From positions 1 through 47,767 of the forward strand of contig JBGSUL010000095.1 in the NCBI GenBank assembly GCA_041736155.1: DNA of 47,767 nt, written 5' to 3'. The DNA is from JANPLN01 sp041736155 (GTDB lineage Bacteria > Bdellovibrionota > Bdellovibrionia > Bdellovibrionales > JAGQZY01). The translations under genes and the position numbers were made by a program. The notes beneath the pieces were generated by a model. The model was not told the origin of the DNA. It saw nothing but the letters and a program-made list of their open reading frames with translations, and did no database searches. This document shows positions 24,424 through 33,045 of this stretch, one piece after another; within the stretch, counting starts at the first letter, position 1; every line of letters begins with the position of its first letter.

Positions 24424-25794
24424 ATGCGTCTTCTTCTCACTTTTGTTCTTCTCATTCACTCGTCGGAATGGGCCTTCGCTATAGAGCGAACGGCCCTTTC
24501 TTGTATTGAGCTTGTTGCAGATCCCCGAGAGCCACTGCAATCACCGCCCAATCCATCGAGATTATTGCCGGCCTTGGGATTAGAGAGGCGCCTAGAAACC
24601 TTCGTGAAAGGCTTAGGAACGGCCATTGGTATTTCTCGCTGGAGTCGCGCCTCTTCTCCACAAGGAGAAATTTTACGAAATTTTTTGCGCCGGTGGCCGC
24701 GCTTTCAGTTTTATTATCGAGAGGCCAACACTTGGAAAATGAGCCCCGAGATACGCGTAGTGCTTTATGACTTTGATCGCCCTGTGGGTTTTATTCCTTT
24801 AATCACATTAGCCAACGAAGAACTTTTGAGATCTCATTTGCAAAACATAGATGCTGCCTTGCAAAAGATGAGAATCCTTCGTCAAGAGAACGTGCGTTTT
24901 CAAGTTTTGGAGTTTACGTCGAGCGGGTTCCATCTCGTCATCAACTACATTCCAGAGACGACACAATTGCCGGCTTTAAGATGGCTACGCCATCGTATGT
25001 TGCGCCATCGATTGCACTTTTTTTTCGCTGACGAAACAAATTCGGACTATCTCAAGAACAATGTGTCAGGCGTTTCGGTGGGAGATTATATTTATCTCAC
25101 CAATAATGCATTGTTAGATGAAACGCGGCAGTCAGCCAGAGTTTTAGTCCATGAAGTAGTGCATGGCATGAATGCGCACCAACTTTCCCTGGGAAAACAC
25201 CCAGAAAAAATGATCATGTATGATGCGGGGGAGTTGAATGAATCTGGATTGCTTGGGTCACCAGAAAGTTTTTACAATCGTTATTTTCGGAGTGACGAAG
25301 TAGAAGCTTGGAGCGTTTATGAGAGAATGGATGGAACGCCGTCGGACCAATCGATGGTCCCTTCTTTCTTGGAAAATCAAATTTTGTGGATGACAGAAGT
25401 GAAGGGGCTACTCGATTCATTTGAGGAGAAGGAACTCGCAGAAAAATTTAGACTGGGCGAAATTTGGGAGCCGGATTTTTTTGGAATTAGCATTTCTTAT
25501 TCAGGCAAGAGTCAGTATGATTTGTTTGCGAAACAACACAGATACAGATCCATTTATCTTTGGCAGGGTACAGAGCAATCGGTGAATGTTATGATCCCTC
25601 TTGTCCATTCACGCGTTGCTGAGGTGGGCGAGTTGAATTATTTAAAAGAAGTTATAGATGAGCGTTTAAGGCAGTTGCTCAACATTCGCCAGGCGCGGGA
25701 GCTTCGTGAACAAAGGCTCACTCGCGAAGCCCAAGAAGCTCGAGAGAATACTCTCATCCGTTGGTGGATGAGGCGGTTATTCCCGCCCCAATAA
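24424..25794 (+). CDS. Exported zincin-like putative metalloprotease
   Basis: 456 aa with a signal peptide (MRLLLTFVLLIHSSEWAFA). Residues 240-250 read VLVHEVVHGMN, an HExxH zinc motif (His243, Glu244, His247), and 47 residues later SDEVEAWSVYER supplies an acidic block (Glu292/Glu294) of the kind that gives the third zinc ligand in gluzincin-like enzymes and in domesticated HExxH-(x)n-E-x-x-A proteins. The zinc helix follows a beta strand (VGDYIYLTNNALL), as in true zincins. The first 200 residues and the charged C-terminal helix (about 420-456) match nothing recognised. It starts three nt after the upstream exported gene and has no ribosome site of its own. Confidence 0.65.
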   Translation: MRLLLTFVLLIHSSEWAFAIERTALSCIELVADPREPLQSPPNPSRLLPALGLERRLETFVKGLGTAIGISRWSRASSPQGEILRNFLRRWPRFQFYYREANTWKMSPEIRVVLYDFDRPVGFIPLITLANEELLRSHLQNIDAALQKMRILRQENVRFQVLEFTSSGFHLVINYIPETTQLPALRWLRHRMLRHRLHFFFADETNSDYLKNNVSGVSVGDYIYLTNNALLDETRQSARVLVHEVVHGMNAHQLSLGKHPEKMIMYDAGELNESGLLGSPESFYNRYFRSDEVEAWSVYERMDGTPSDQSMVPSFLENQILWMTEVKGLLDSFEEKELAEKFRLGEIWEPDFFGISISYSGKSQYDLFAKQHRYRSIYLWQGTEQSVNVMIPLVHSRVAEVGELNYLKEVIDERLRQLLNIRQARELREQRLTREAQEARENTLIRWWMRRLFPPQ

Positions 25795-25796
25795 CT

Positions 25797-26378
25797 TTAC
25801 CAGAACTTCCACCATGGTTTTTTTGCTGGAATGATCGTCGCAGCAAATTTTGAGGGATTCTCAATCTCTGCCATGCTGTTGAGCAAACGATGGGATGTCA
25901 AATGATCAGAAAATTGAATATCGGCATCGCGAATATGTTCTATGATAGCTTTGTAGCTGGGAATATCTTTTAGTTTTTGCAGTTCTGCCAACATATTGTT
26001 GAGAATAAAAACATAGGTATTTTGCGTGCGTAACAGATCTTTATTTTTGTCCTCATTTTTTAGCACAGGAAGAGCGTCGTCGACGATGCTGCTGAGGGCG
26101 GCGGCAAAGTTTTTGTCCGATTGCGAAGAGGAGCGGAGTTGATCAAAAATGGAGCTGATACCCATACTTTGGTCTGGTTGGGCGAGGACAATTTCGAGTG
26201 AGCTTTTGATCAACGGTCCAGACGATTCATCTTTGTTTTCGAGTTTTTTAATATTTTTGTAAACGATTTGTTGCAGGACCTCGATATCCATCATCTTGAT
26301 ACGCTCTGAATGGTATTCGATTTCGCCCCAGGCGGTAAAATTGAAGATAAAACAAGCTACGAATAGATAGAGCTTCAT
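25797..26378 (-). CDS. Exported helical protein of unknown function
   Basis: 193 aa. Signal peptide (MKLYLFVACFIFNFTAWG), then an almost wholly helical domain without cysteines (e.g. DIEVLQQIVYKNIKKLEN, NFAAALSSIVDDALPVL, LRTQNTYVFILNNMLAELQKL), ending KKPWWKFW, an aromatic-basic tail that may touch a membrane. AAGGAGAAATAT precedes the ATG. No family recognised. It converges on the zincin-like gene with a two-nt gap. Confidence 0.62.
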   Translation of the reverse strand: MKLYLFVACFIFNFTAWGEIEYHSERIKMMDIEVLQQIVYKNIKKLENKDESSGPLIKSSLEIVLAQPDQSMGISSIFDQLRSSSQSDKNFAAALSSIVDDALPVLKNEDKNKDLLRTQNTYVFILNNMLAELQKLKDIPSYKAIIEHIRDADIQFSDHLTSHRLLNSMAEIENPSKFAATIIPAKKPWWKFW

Positions 26379-26544
26379 ATATTTCTCCTTAAAAAAGCCT
26401 CTTTAGACTCAGCGCCAGAGGCCGACCTTTTCAACTATTGTAACCTGATAATGTGAGACGTCAATTCATCGGATGACAGGGCCTGCGATGTCTTTTATAG
26501 TTGGAAGACTTGCGCTATTTTAGCCAACAAAAATGGAGGACACT

Positions 26545-27339
26545 GTGAAATTGACAAAAATGCTGTTTTTCGTGAGCTTGATAGCTCTGGGAACATCTTG
26601 CTCGAAGCTCATCGAAAAGACGATAGAGAACAACCCTGAAATTATTTATAATGTGATCAAAAAAGATCCCGTGAAGTTTATGGAAACTTTGCGAGAAGCA
26701 GCTCAAGAAGCCCAAAAGGGTGAGTATGAGCGTTCTCAGAAAAAAGAAGAAGAAGATAGAAAAAAAGAATTCGACAATCCTAAAGCTTTCGCTATGGAAG
26801 CCGATCGTCCAGCCAAAGGTTCACCTAACGCCGTGGTTACAATTGTTGAGTACTCTGATTTCCAGTGCCCCTATTGCAAAAAAGGCGCGGAGACCATGGA
26901 TGAAGTTGTAAAAGCTTACGGCGACAAAGTGCGCCTCGTTTTTAAGCACCTTCCTTTAGAAGGTAAACATCCCAATGCACGTCGTGGTTCTGAATACTTC
27001 GAAGCCATCGCTATGCAAGATGCTGGCAAAGCGTTCGACTTTAAAAAGAATGTTTTTGCGAGCCAAAACGACACTTATGGTTCTGATAAAGAAGCAGAAA
27101 AGTTCTACCAAAAAGTAGCCAAAGACGTCGGCGCCGATATGGCCAAATTGTCTGCGGACCTTAAAGGTAAAGCAGACACTATCAAAAAGCGTATCGATGC
27201 AGATATGGCTGAAGCACAAAAGAACGGAATCGAAGGAACACCTGGATTCTTGATCAACGGTGTGACTTTGAAAGGTGCTTATCCTTTCCCAGAATTCAAA
27301 AAGATCATCGACGAGTGGATCAAGCGCAAAGGCGCATAA
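26545..27339 (+). CDS. DsbA/thioredoxin-like lipoprotein
   Basis: 264 aa. Periplasmic thiol oxidoreductase-like protein of the DsbA_2/thioredoxin_4 group. GTG 26545 is chosen because TGGAGG lies seven nt upstream. The signal peptide ends in the lipobox GTSC, so the protein is probably lipid-anchored. A charged helical linker (about 30-85, many Glu and Lys) precedes the thioredoxin fold: VTIVEYSDFQCPYCKKG contains the CPYC active site, KHLPLEGKHPNARRG follows, and GIEGTPGFLING carries the cis-Pro loop. A strong terminator follows. Substrates might be the many cysteine-bearing exported proteins encoded upstream (inference). Confidence 0.9.
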   Translation: MKLTKMLFFVSLIALGTSCSKLIEKTIENNPEIIYNVIKKDPVKFMETLREAAQEAQKGEYERSQKKEEEDRKKEFDNPKAFAMEADRPAKGSPNAVVTIVEYSDFQCPYCKKGAETMDEVVKAYGDKVRLVFKHLPLEGKHPNARRGSEYFEAIAMQDAGKAFDFKKNVFASQNDTYGSDKEAEKFYQKVAKDVGADMAKLSADLKGKADTIKKRIDADMAEAQKNGIEGTPGFLINGVTLKGAYPFPEFKKIIDEWIKRKGA

Positions 27340-27374
27340 GTTTCCTAAGGGCGTAGCCCGAAGGATCTCGTTAA

Positions 27375-27403
27375 AAAAAAGGCGTCCTAGCGGCGCCTTT
27401 TTT
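27375..27403 (+). terminator. Rho-independent terminator
   Basis: AAAAAAGGCG (27375-27384) pairs with CGCCTTTTTT (27394-27403), with a nine-nt loop, 36 nt after the DsbA-like stop. The T-run belongs to the descending arm. Confidence 0.85.
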
Positions 27404-27519
27404 ATTATCTAGCTAAATGTTTATTGCCGCAACGATACCATCAGAGTCACAATCCAGCGCTCTCCGATTCAAAGTAAATGCTTTAATAAACAAGTAGCGT
27501 GTTAAAAAGATTTGGTTTT

Positions 27520-27671
27520 ATTCAGTCAGTGAGCAGCAGCATCGGCATCAGAGACAGTTTCAGTTCGGCTTTCTGTTTGCAGTGAGTTGGATATACATTA
27601 AGTAGAAAACCGCTTACTAAAAACTGAACTGAAACTGCATCTGATGCCGATGCTGCTGCTGACGACTGAAT
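27520..27671. repeat. Large imperfect inverted repeat (MITE-like or RNA hairpin)
   Basis: Arms 27520-27566 and 27626-27671 pair along most of their length; the core AGCAGCAGCATCGGCATCAG is exact, and only a few mismatches and one-nt gaps occur. The spacer is 59 nt. Weaker pairing continues outward (TTAAT...AAGTAGC near 27483 against GCTACTTCATTAA at 27676). No open frame is present. The 381-nt gap 27404-27784 otherwise holds only a REP-like hairpin near 27727-27772. Confidence 0.8.
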
Positions 27672-27784
27672 AATAGCTACTTCATTAATATCCAATTCCT
27701 GTATTAAAAATTACAGGCGTCCTGTTTGAAGCGAAGGACTTTTTAGTGCCGCTACGGCAGGAACTTCGCGTTAATAACAAGAAT

Positions 27785-28525
27785 CTAAAGAACAACGTCG
27801 AGACTTTTCGGTAGCAGAACAATTTCTTGTGGTGAGAGTCGGCACGGCAGAGCGGATACGCGCAGGCCTTTTTTAACAGCTTCGCGCAGAATTCTTCCGT
27901 ATTCAGGATCGATGTCATCGGCGGGAGAAAAGGTTTTGCAGTCTTCCCGCTGAATCACATAAATCATTTCGCAGGTAAAACCCTGTTCCATGAGATGCAT
28001 CATTTCTTGCAAGTGTTTCTGCCCACGCTCGGTAACTGCATCGGGGAAAAGCGCCACACCATTTTCTGCTAAGGTCACATTTTTGATTTCAAAAAAATGC
28101 AGGGGAGGGGTGAGCTGACTGAGTCGGCCTTTTTTTACATGAACTTGTTCTTGGCTGTTCCAGAGGGCTCCATCAAGACGGGTGTGTTGGTTGATTTTCA
28201 CTTCGGCCTGGAAGGAATTATACTTTTTCCAATGTGCCACTTGGCCACTTTCCCAGAGTTCTTTGACCAGTATTGGTGGATTTGAGGTATTAACGCCCAC
28301 CCACGATTTGGGGGTGCGAATCATTTCCAAAGTATAACGCAGCTTGCGTTCGGGGTTGGTGGCCGGCGACAAAAGACAGGGGCTTTGGGGGTCGCTACAG
28401 CTTTTGAGGCTTCCGGTATTAGGGGTGTGGGCCACTACGGTTTGCCCATGGAGCTCTATGTCTGCAAAAAACCTCTTATATCTCTTGAGGAAAACACCCT
28501 CGATTAAGTTTTGCGACCATTTCAT
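27785..28525 (-). CDS. sfsA: SfsA family protein (sugar fermentation stimulation)
   Basis: 246 aa, close to the usual 235-240. SfsA is a conserved protein described as a DNA-binding or nuclease-like factor; its physiological role is unclear. Family blocks: LKRYKRFFADIEL at the start, VVAHTPNTGSLKSC, the nuclease-like core FFEIKNVTLAENGVALFPDAVTERGQKHL, and IYVIQREDCKTFSPADDIDPEYG. ATG 28525 gives the same start as in E. coli and has GAGGT four nt away; the ATG 21 nt upstream is less likely. Divergent from lipA. Confidence 0.93.
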   Translation of the reverse strand: MKWSQNLIEGVFLKRYKRFFADIELHGQTVVAHTPNTGSLKSCSDPQSPCLLSPATNPERKLRYTLEMIRTPKSWVGVNTSNPPILVKELWESGQVAHWKKYNSFQAEVKINQHTRLDGALWNSQEQVHVKKGRLSQLTPPLHFFEIKNVTLAENGVALFPDAVTERGQKHLQEMMHLMEQGFTCEMIYVIQREDCKTFSPADDIDPEYGRILREAVKKGLRVSALPCRLSPQEIVLLPKSLDVVL

Positions 28526-28601
28526 ATGTACCTCGTAAGGGATCATATCTCCTTAAAAAGGCCTTAAATCAATGGGGCTCTGTGCCTGAAATAGCAGCCC
28601 A

Positions 28602-28637
28602 TTTGTAGTTGCCGATCATTGCTTGATGCACTACAAA
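28602..28637 (+). promoter_or_regulatory. lipA promoter embedded in a dyad (possible operator)
   Basis: TTTGTAGT (28602-28609) pairs with ACTACAAA (28630-28637), with further pairs GC/GC and ATCA/TGAT inside. A TTGCCG -35 (28609-28614) and TACAAA -10 (28632-28637) with a 17-nt gap coincide with the dyad. The start of transcription would be near 28644, 20 nt before the lipA ATG. Confidence 0.45.
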
Positions 28638-28663
28638 AAGAGTGTTCCGAACAAAGGATTTTA

Positions 28664-29581
28664 ATGGCTGAAGTCGTGCGCAAACCTGAATGGCTAAAAG
28701 TGAAAGCTCCTTCTGGAGAGAACTACAATACGATCAAAAGTATGCTGGGGAACCTTAAGCTGGCGACGGTTTGCCAAGAAGCCCGTTGCCCAAATATCGG
28801 TGAGTGCTGGGCCGGCGGCACGGCGACCTTTATGCTGATGGGCGAAGTGTGCACTCGCGGCTGCCGTTTTTGTGCAGTGAAAACCGGAAATCCCAAAGGA
28901 AAAATTGACGAGCAAGAGCCGGAAAAAGTTGGATGGTCCATCGCCCAAATGGGTTTAAAGTATGTGGTGATCACCAGCGTGAATCGCGATGATATGCCAG
29001 ATCAGGGCGCTGAGCATTTTGCTCGCACGATCGAAGTGATTAAAGAGAACGATCCCAAGCTGATCGTTGAAATCCTCACGCCAGACTTTCGTGGACGCGA
29101 AGAGTTGGTGGAACGTGTGGTGCGTTCTCGCCCCGATGTGTTTGCACACAATGTGGAAACCGTTGAACGTCTGACTCCTAAAGTCCGCGATCCACGGGCA
29201 ACATATAAACAATCGATGTCCGTTCTTGCCCATGTGAAAAAAATCAGCCCACAAACCTTCACCAAAACTTCGGTGATGCTGGGCCTCGGAGAGACGGATG
29301 AAGAAATTCATCAAACAATGCTCGATTTGCGAGCAGTGGGTTGCGACATTGTCACTTTCGGTCAGTATTTACAGCCTTCGCGTCGGCACCTCAAAGTGAT
29401 TGATTTCATCACACCTGAAAAGTTTAAATATTGGGAACAAGAAGCATTAAAGTTAGGTTTTATTTACTGCGCGAGCGGAGCCCTTGTGCGAAGCTCATAC
29501 AAAGCAGGAGAATTTTTTATCAAAGGCGTGATTGAAAAACAGCGCCAGCAAACAGCACTTTCTGCCGTAGCGGAAGTGTAA
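28664..29581 (+). CDS. lipA: Lipoyl synthase
   Basis: 305-aa radical-SAM enzyme that inserts two sulfurs into octanoyl groups on E2 and H proteins. The auxiliary-cluster motif CQEARCPNIGEC and the SAM-cluster motif CTRGCRFC are both present, followed by VITSVNRDDMPDQG and NVETVERLTPKVRD, diagnostic of LipA. A C-terminal Ser needed for the auxiliary cluster (ALVRSSYKAGEFF) is present. ATG 28664 is preferred to the TTG at 28619 because AAAGGA lies seven nt upstream. First gene of the lipA-E2-lpdA-lipB operon. Confidence 0.96.
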   Translation: MAEVVRKPEWLKVKAPSGENYNTIKSMLGNLKLATVCQEARCPNIGECWAGGTATFMLMGEVCTRGCRFCAVKTGNPKGKIDEQEPEKVGWSIAQMGLKYVVITSVNRDDMPDQGAEHFARTIEVIKENDPKLIVEILTPDFRGREELVERVVRSRPDVFAHNVETVERLTPKVRDPRATYKQSMSVLAHVKKISPQTFTKTSVMLGLGETDEEIHQTMLDLRAVGCDIVTFGQYLQPSRRHLKVIDFITPEKFKYWEQEALKLGFIYCASGALVRSSYKAGEFFIKGVIEKQRQQTALSAVAEV

Positions 29582-29593
29582 GAGGGAGACCCG

Positions 29594-30895
29594 ATGGCAA
29601 CAAAAGAGATTCAATTACCAGAAATTGGTGAAGGCGTAACCGAAGGCGAATTAGTGCGTTGGCTTGTGAAAGTGGGCGACACCATTAAAGTCGATCAATC
29701 CCTCGTCGAACTGATGACCGACAAAGCCACTGTGGAAGTGCCATCTCCTGCTGCAGGAACTGTCAAAGAACTGAAATTTAAAGAAGGTGATGTGATCAAA
29801 GTCGGCGGAACATTTGTTGTTGTCGATGACAGCGGCGCTGCCGCCACCAAGAGCGCGCCCGCTCCTGCACCAGCAAAAACCACAGCAGCACCAGTGCCGA
29901 CAGCCACGGCTGCAAAAGCACCGCCAGCTCAAGCTCCTGCCGCGATGAGCGCCGGAGCTAACAATTGGGCTGCTGTTCAACCTCCCCCCATGGACGTCAA
30001 TGTTCTTGCAACTCCTTCGACGCGTCGTTTGGCTCGCGAAAGCAATGTGGACATCAACCAAGTGTCTGGTAGTGGCCTCGCTGGTCGCGTGACTAGAGAC
30101 GATGTCATCCGCTCGCAAGGCGCGACAGGCGCGGGTCCTGCTGTCTATGCTCCACCACGTGTCGAAGCACCAAGTTTTGTAAGTCAACAAGGTATGGAAG
30201 TGCGTGAGCCTCTTCGTGGTGTTCGTAAAAAGATTGCCGAAAATATGCAGATGGCAAAACACATCATTCCGCATTTCACACTGATGGACGAAGCTAACGT
30301 GACACCTCTTGTGCGCATGCGCGAAGAGATTAAACCGGCGGCTGAACAGCGCGGCCTCAAAGTGACCTATATGCCTTTCGTAATGAAGGCGTTGATGGCC
30401 ACGATTCGTGAATTTCCCAAATTTAATTCTTCTATCGACGATGCGGCTCAAGAGATCGTAAGCAAAAAATACTTCAACGTCGGTTTTGCCGCAGACACAC
30501 CCAATGGGTTGATGGTTCCTGTCATTAAAGATGCTGATCGCAAAACAATTTTCCAACTGAGTGCGGAGATCATGGATTTGGCTAAACGCGCACGCGATGG
30601 AAAATTAAAATTGGAAGAAATGAAGGGCGCAACGTTCACGGTGACGAACATCGGAAGCGTCGGTGGAACCTACGCGACACCAATTATCAATCATCCTGAA
30701 GTGGCTATTTTTGGAATGTACAAAATCCAAGATCGTCCCTATGTCGTTGATGGCCAGTTGGAAATCGCTAAGTTTATGAACTTTACAGTGACCTGTGATC
30801 ATCGTTTGATCGACGGCGCTGAAGCTGCACGCTTCTTAGCCGCCTTCATTAAACGTATCGAAAATCCCGGTCTCTTGATGATGGATATGATTTAA
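29594..30895 (+). CDS. 2-oxo acid dehydrogenase E2 (dihydrolipoamide acyltransferase)
   Basis: 433 aa. Core of a pyruvate or branched-chain 2-oxo acid dehydrogenase complex. Order: one lipoyl domain (1-78) with the modified Lys44 in ELMTDKATVEV; an Ala/Pro/Thr linker (82-128); the peripheral-subunit-binding domain (about 136-172, ATPSTRRLARESNVDINQV); a second linker; and the catalytic domain, with active-site His403 and Asp407 in TCDHRLIDGAEAARF. The first residues (IQLPEIGEGVTEGELVRWLVKVGD) look like both PDH and BKD types, so acyl specificity is left open. GAGGGAGACCCG precedes the ATG. E1 genes are not beside it. Confidence 0.94.
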   Translation: MATKEIQLPEIGEGVTEGELVRWLVKVGDTIKVDQSLVELMTDKATVEVPSPAAGTVKELKFKEGDVIKVGGTFVVVDDSGAAATKSAPAPAPAKTTAAPVPTATAAKAPPAQAPAAMSAGANNWAAVQPPPMDVNVLATPSTRRLARESNVDINQVSGSGLAGRVTRDDVIRSQGATGAGPAVYAPPRVEAPSFVSQQGMEVREPLRGVRKKIAENMQMAKHIIPHFTLMDEANVTPLVRMREEIKPAAEQRGLKVTYMPFVMKALMATIREFPKFNSSIDDAAQEIVSKKYFNVGFAADTPNGLMVPVIKDADRKTIFQLSAEIMDLAKRARDGKLKLEEMKGATFTVTNIGSVGGTYATPIINHPEVAIFGMYKIQDRPYVVDGQLEIAKFMNFTVTCDHRLIDGAEAARFLAAFIKRIENPGLLMMDMI

Positions 30896-30907
30896 TTAGG
30901 AGAATTT

Positions 30908-32362
30908 ATGTCGCAATTTGATGTGTGTGTGATTGGTGCAGGTCCCGGTGGTTATGTGGCGGCGATTCGTTCGGCGCAATTGGGATTAAAAACGGTGGTG
31001 ATCGAGCGCGAAAAGTTGGGTGGCGTGTGTTTGAATGTGGGATGTATTCCTTCGAAAGCGATGATCGCGGCGGCGCACTTTCTTCATCGCATGCAACATG
31101 ATGCTGCGACGATGGGTTTTGAAATCAAAGGCGACGTCAAACTCGACAGCAAAAAACTTCAGACATGGAAACAATCTGTTTGCGATAAAATGTCCGGTGG
31201 AGTGCAACAGCTCCTTAAGGGCAACAGCGTAGAAATCATGGCAGGTGAGGCGAGTTTTGTGGATGCAAAAACCTTACAGGTGAAAAGCAAAGACAAGACT
31301 GAAAAAATCACCGCAAAAAATTATATTATTGCCACAGGGTCACGTCCGATTGAAATCCCTGGATTTGCTTTTGACGAAAAAGACATTCTTTCCTCGACAG
31401 GCGCCTTAGCTCTGGACACTCTCCCGCAATCTTTAGCGGTGATCGGTGGCGGGTATATCGGTCTGGAAATTGGTTCTTACATGAATCAACTTGGCGTGGA
31501 AGTGCATGTCTTCGAAGCGAACGATGCTTTGCTTAAAGGTGTGGCCGATCCCGAAGTGGTGCAAGTGGTGGCTCGCAAACTGAAAAAAGATGGCGTGAAT
31601 GTTTATCTCAAGAGTCTCGCACAAGGTTTTACAAAAAAAGGCAAACAGTACGAACTTAAAGCCAAGACCGATGGCAAAGATCAAACGTTCACAGTGGATA
31701 AAATTCTCGTGACCGTGGGAAGAAAACCCAATTCGGATCAAATGAATCTTAAGGGCATCGGTCTCCAAATTGATGAAAAAGGATTTATCAAAGTAAACGC
31801 GCAACGCAAAACCAATCTCCCTAACATCTTTGCCATTGGCGATATCGCCGGTCAGCCCATGCTGGCGCACAAAGCGAGCCATGAAGGTGTGATGGTGGCC
31901 GAAATCATTTCTGGAAAAAATCGCGTTTATGATGCGAAAACAGTGCCAGCGGTGATTTTTACCAATCCTGAAATCGCTTCCGCCGGTTGGACCGAAGAAG
32001 AATGCAAAGCTCACGGCCACACACAACTGAAGATTGGAAAATTTCCTTTCGGTGCGAATGGACGTGCCGTTTCTCTCATGGAGACGGATGGTTTTGTAAA
32101 AATGATTGCTGATGCAAAAACGGACGTTCTCTTGGGTGTTCATATTGTCGGTATCGAAGCGAGCAATCTGATTAGTGAAGCCGTTCTCGCGATTGAGATG
32201 GGCGCACGTTTACAAGACATTGCTCTCTCGATCCATCCGCATCCTACTTTAGGGGAGACAATGATGGAAGCTGCCGAGGCGACATTGGGCCACGCCATTC
32301 ATATTATTCAAAAACCATTGACCATGGCGAGCAAAACGTCAGAGCAGCTGACCAAACACTAA
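30908..32362 (+). CDS. lpdA: Dihydrolipoyl dehydrogenase (E3)
   Basis: 484-aa flavoprotein disulfide reductase that reoxidises dihydrolipoamide on E2 and passes electrons to NAD+. FAD motif CVIGAGPGGYVAAI, redox-active pair Cys41/Cys46 in GGVCLNVGCIPSK, NAD motif IGGGYIGLEIGSYMNQLG, second FAD motif IFAIGDIAGQPMLAHKA, and the catalytic His-Glu of the partner subunit in SIHPHPTLGETMMEAA. TTAGGAGAATTT precedes the ATG, 12 nt after E2. It overlaps lipB by one nt. Confidence 0.96.
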   Translation: MSQFDVCVIGAGPGGYVAAIRSAQLGLKTVVIEREKLGGVCLNVGCIPSKAMIAAAHFLHRMQHDAATMGFEIKGDVKLDSKKLQTWKQSVCDKMSGGVQQLLKGNSVEIMAGEASFVDAKTLQVKSKDKTEKITAKNYIIATGSRPIEIPGFAFDEKDILSSTGALALDTLPQSLAVIGGGYIGLEIGSYMNQLGVEVHVFEANDALLKGVADPEVVQVVARKLKKDGVNVYLKSLAQGFTKKGKQYELKAKTDGKDQTFTVDKILVTVGRKPNSDQMNLKGIGLQIDEKGFIKVNAQRKTNLPNIFAIGDIAGQPMLAHKASHEGVMVAEIISGKNRVYDAKTVPAVIFTNPEIASAGWTEEECKAHGHTQLKIGKFPFGANGRAVSLMETDGFVKMIADAKTDVLLGVHIVGIEASNLISEAVLAIEMGARLQDIALSIHPHPTLGETMMEAAEATLGHAIHIIQKPLTMASKTSEQLTKH

Positions 32363-33042
32363 TGTCATTTTTGGATCGCGTCGAAGTGATCGATTGGGGC
32401 CTCATAGATTATCGTGAGGCCTTTTTACGCCAAGAAAAACTCGTCGAACAAATTATCAATAAAGAAACATCTGAAAAAATCATCGTGTGTTCACATTCTC
32501 CTGTTGTGACCCTGGGACGAGGTACAAAAGCGGGAGATGTGTTTGCGTGGAAGGGTGAAACCATCGAGGTCAATCGTGGGGGGAGAGCCACGTATCACGG
32601 ACCGAGTCAGATTGTTCTTTATCCACTGATTTATTTGGGTGGAGACGATGCAGACTACGCTACCAAAAAAATCCCGGCGCGCGACCTCCATGCCTATATG
32701 CGCACCTTGGAAAAGTCTGTTCAACTTTTGCTCGCGGAAATGGGTATTTCTTCCCAAGCGCAAGCTCGACAAAAACAGGTGGGCGCCGATGCCGAAGCTG
32801 ACGCCACTGGCGTTTGGGTGGGGGATCAAAAGGTTGCAGCTATCGGAATCGCTGTCAAAAAATGGATCACCTCCCATGGTATAGCCCTCAATGTGCAGGA
32901 CGATCCCAACGCGTTCCAAGGGTTTTATCCCTGCGGGTTCCAGACCACTCAAGTGACCAGTTTGGAAAAACTCGTGGGAAAAAAGATAGATAGAGCTTCT
33001 CTGCAAAAACGCTGGGTAGAGATTCTGCTGGAGCAACTTTAA
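32362..33042 (+). CDS. lipB: Octanoyltransferase LipB
   Basis: 226 aa. Moves octanoyl from acyl carrier protein to lipoyl domains, the step before LipA. Signature RGGRATYHGPSQIVLYPLI, the HSPVVTLGRGTKAG block, the catalytic Lys in AAIGIAVKKWITSHGIALN, and the catalytic Cys in GFYPCGFQTTQVTSL. Start overlaps the lpdA stop (TAATG), so it is translationally coupled. A 23-residue insert-like stretch (QARQKQVGADAEADATGVWVG) is longer than in E. coli LipB. Confidence 0.95.
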   Translation: MSFLDRVEVIDWGLIDYREAFLRQEKLVEQIINKETSEKIIVCSHSPVVTLGRGTKAGDVFAWKGETIEVNRGGRATYHGPSQIVLYPLIYLGGDDADYATKKIPARDLHAYMRTLEKSVQLLLAEMGISSQAQARQKQVGADAEADATGVWVGDQKVAAIGIAVKKWITSHGIALNVQDDPNAFQGFYPCGFQTTQVTSLEKLVGKKIDRASLQKRWVEILLEQL

Positions 33043-33045
33043 AAC

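Noticed and set aside
29651..30556. 301-codon open frame antisense to the E2 gene
   Set aside because: Low-complexity mirror of the Ala/Pro linker and codon bias of a certain gene; His/Cys/Arg-rich composition is an antisense artefact.
31433..32143. 236-codon open frame antisense to lpdA
   Set aside because: Fully covered by lpdA with all motifs in place.
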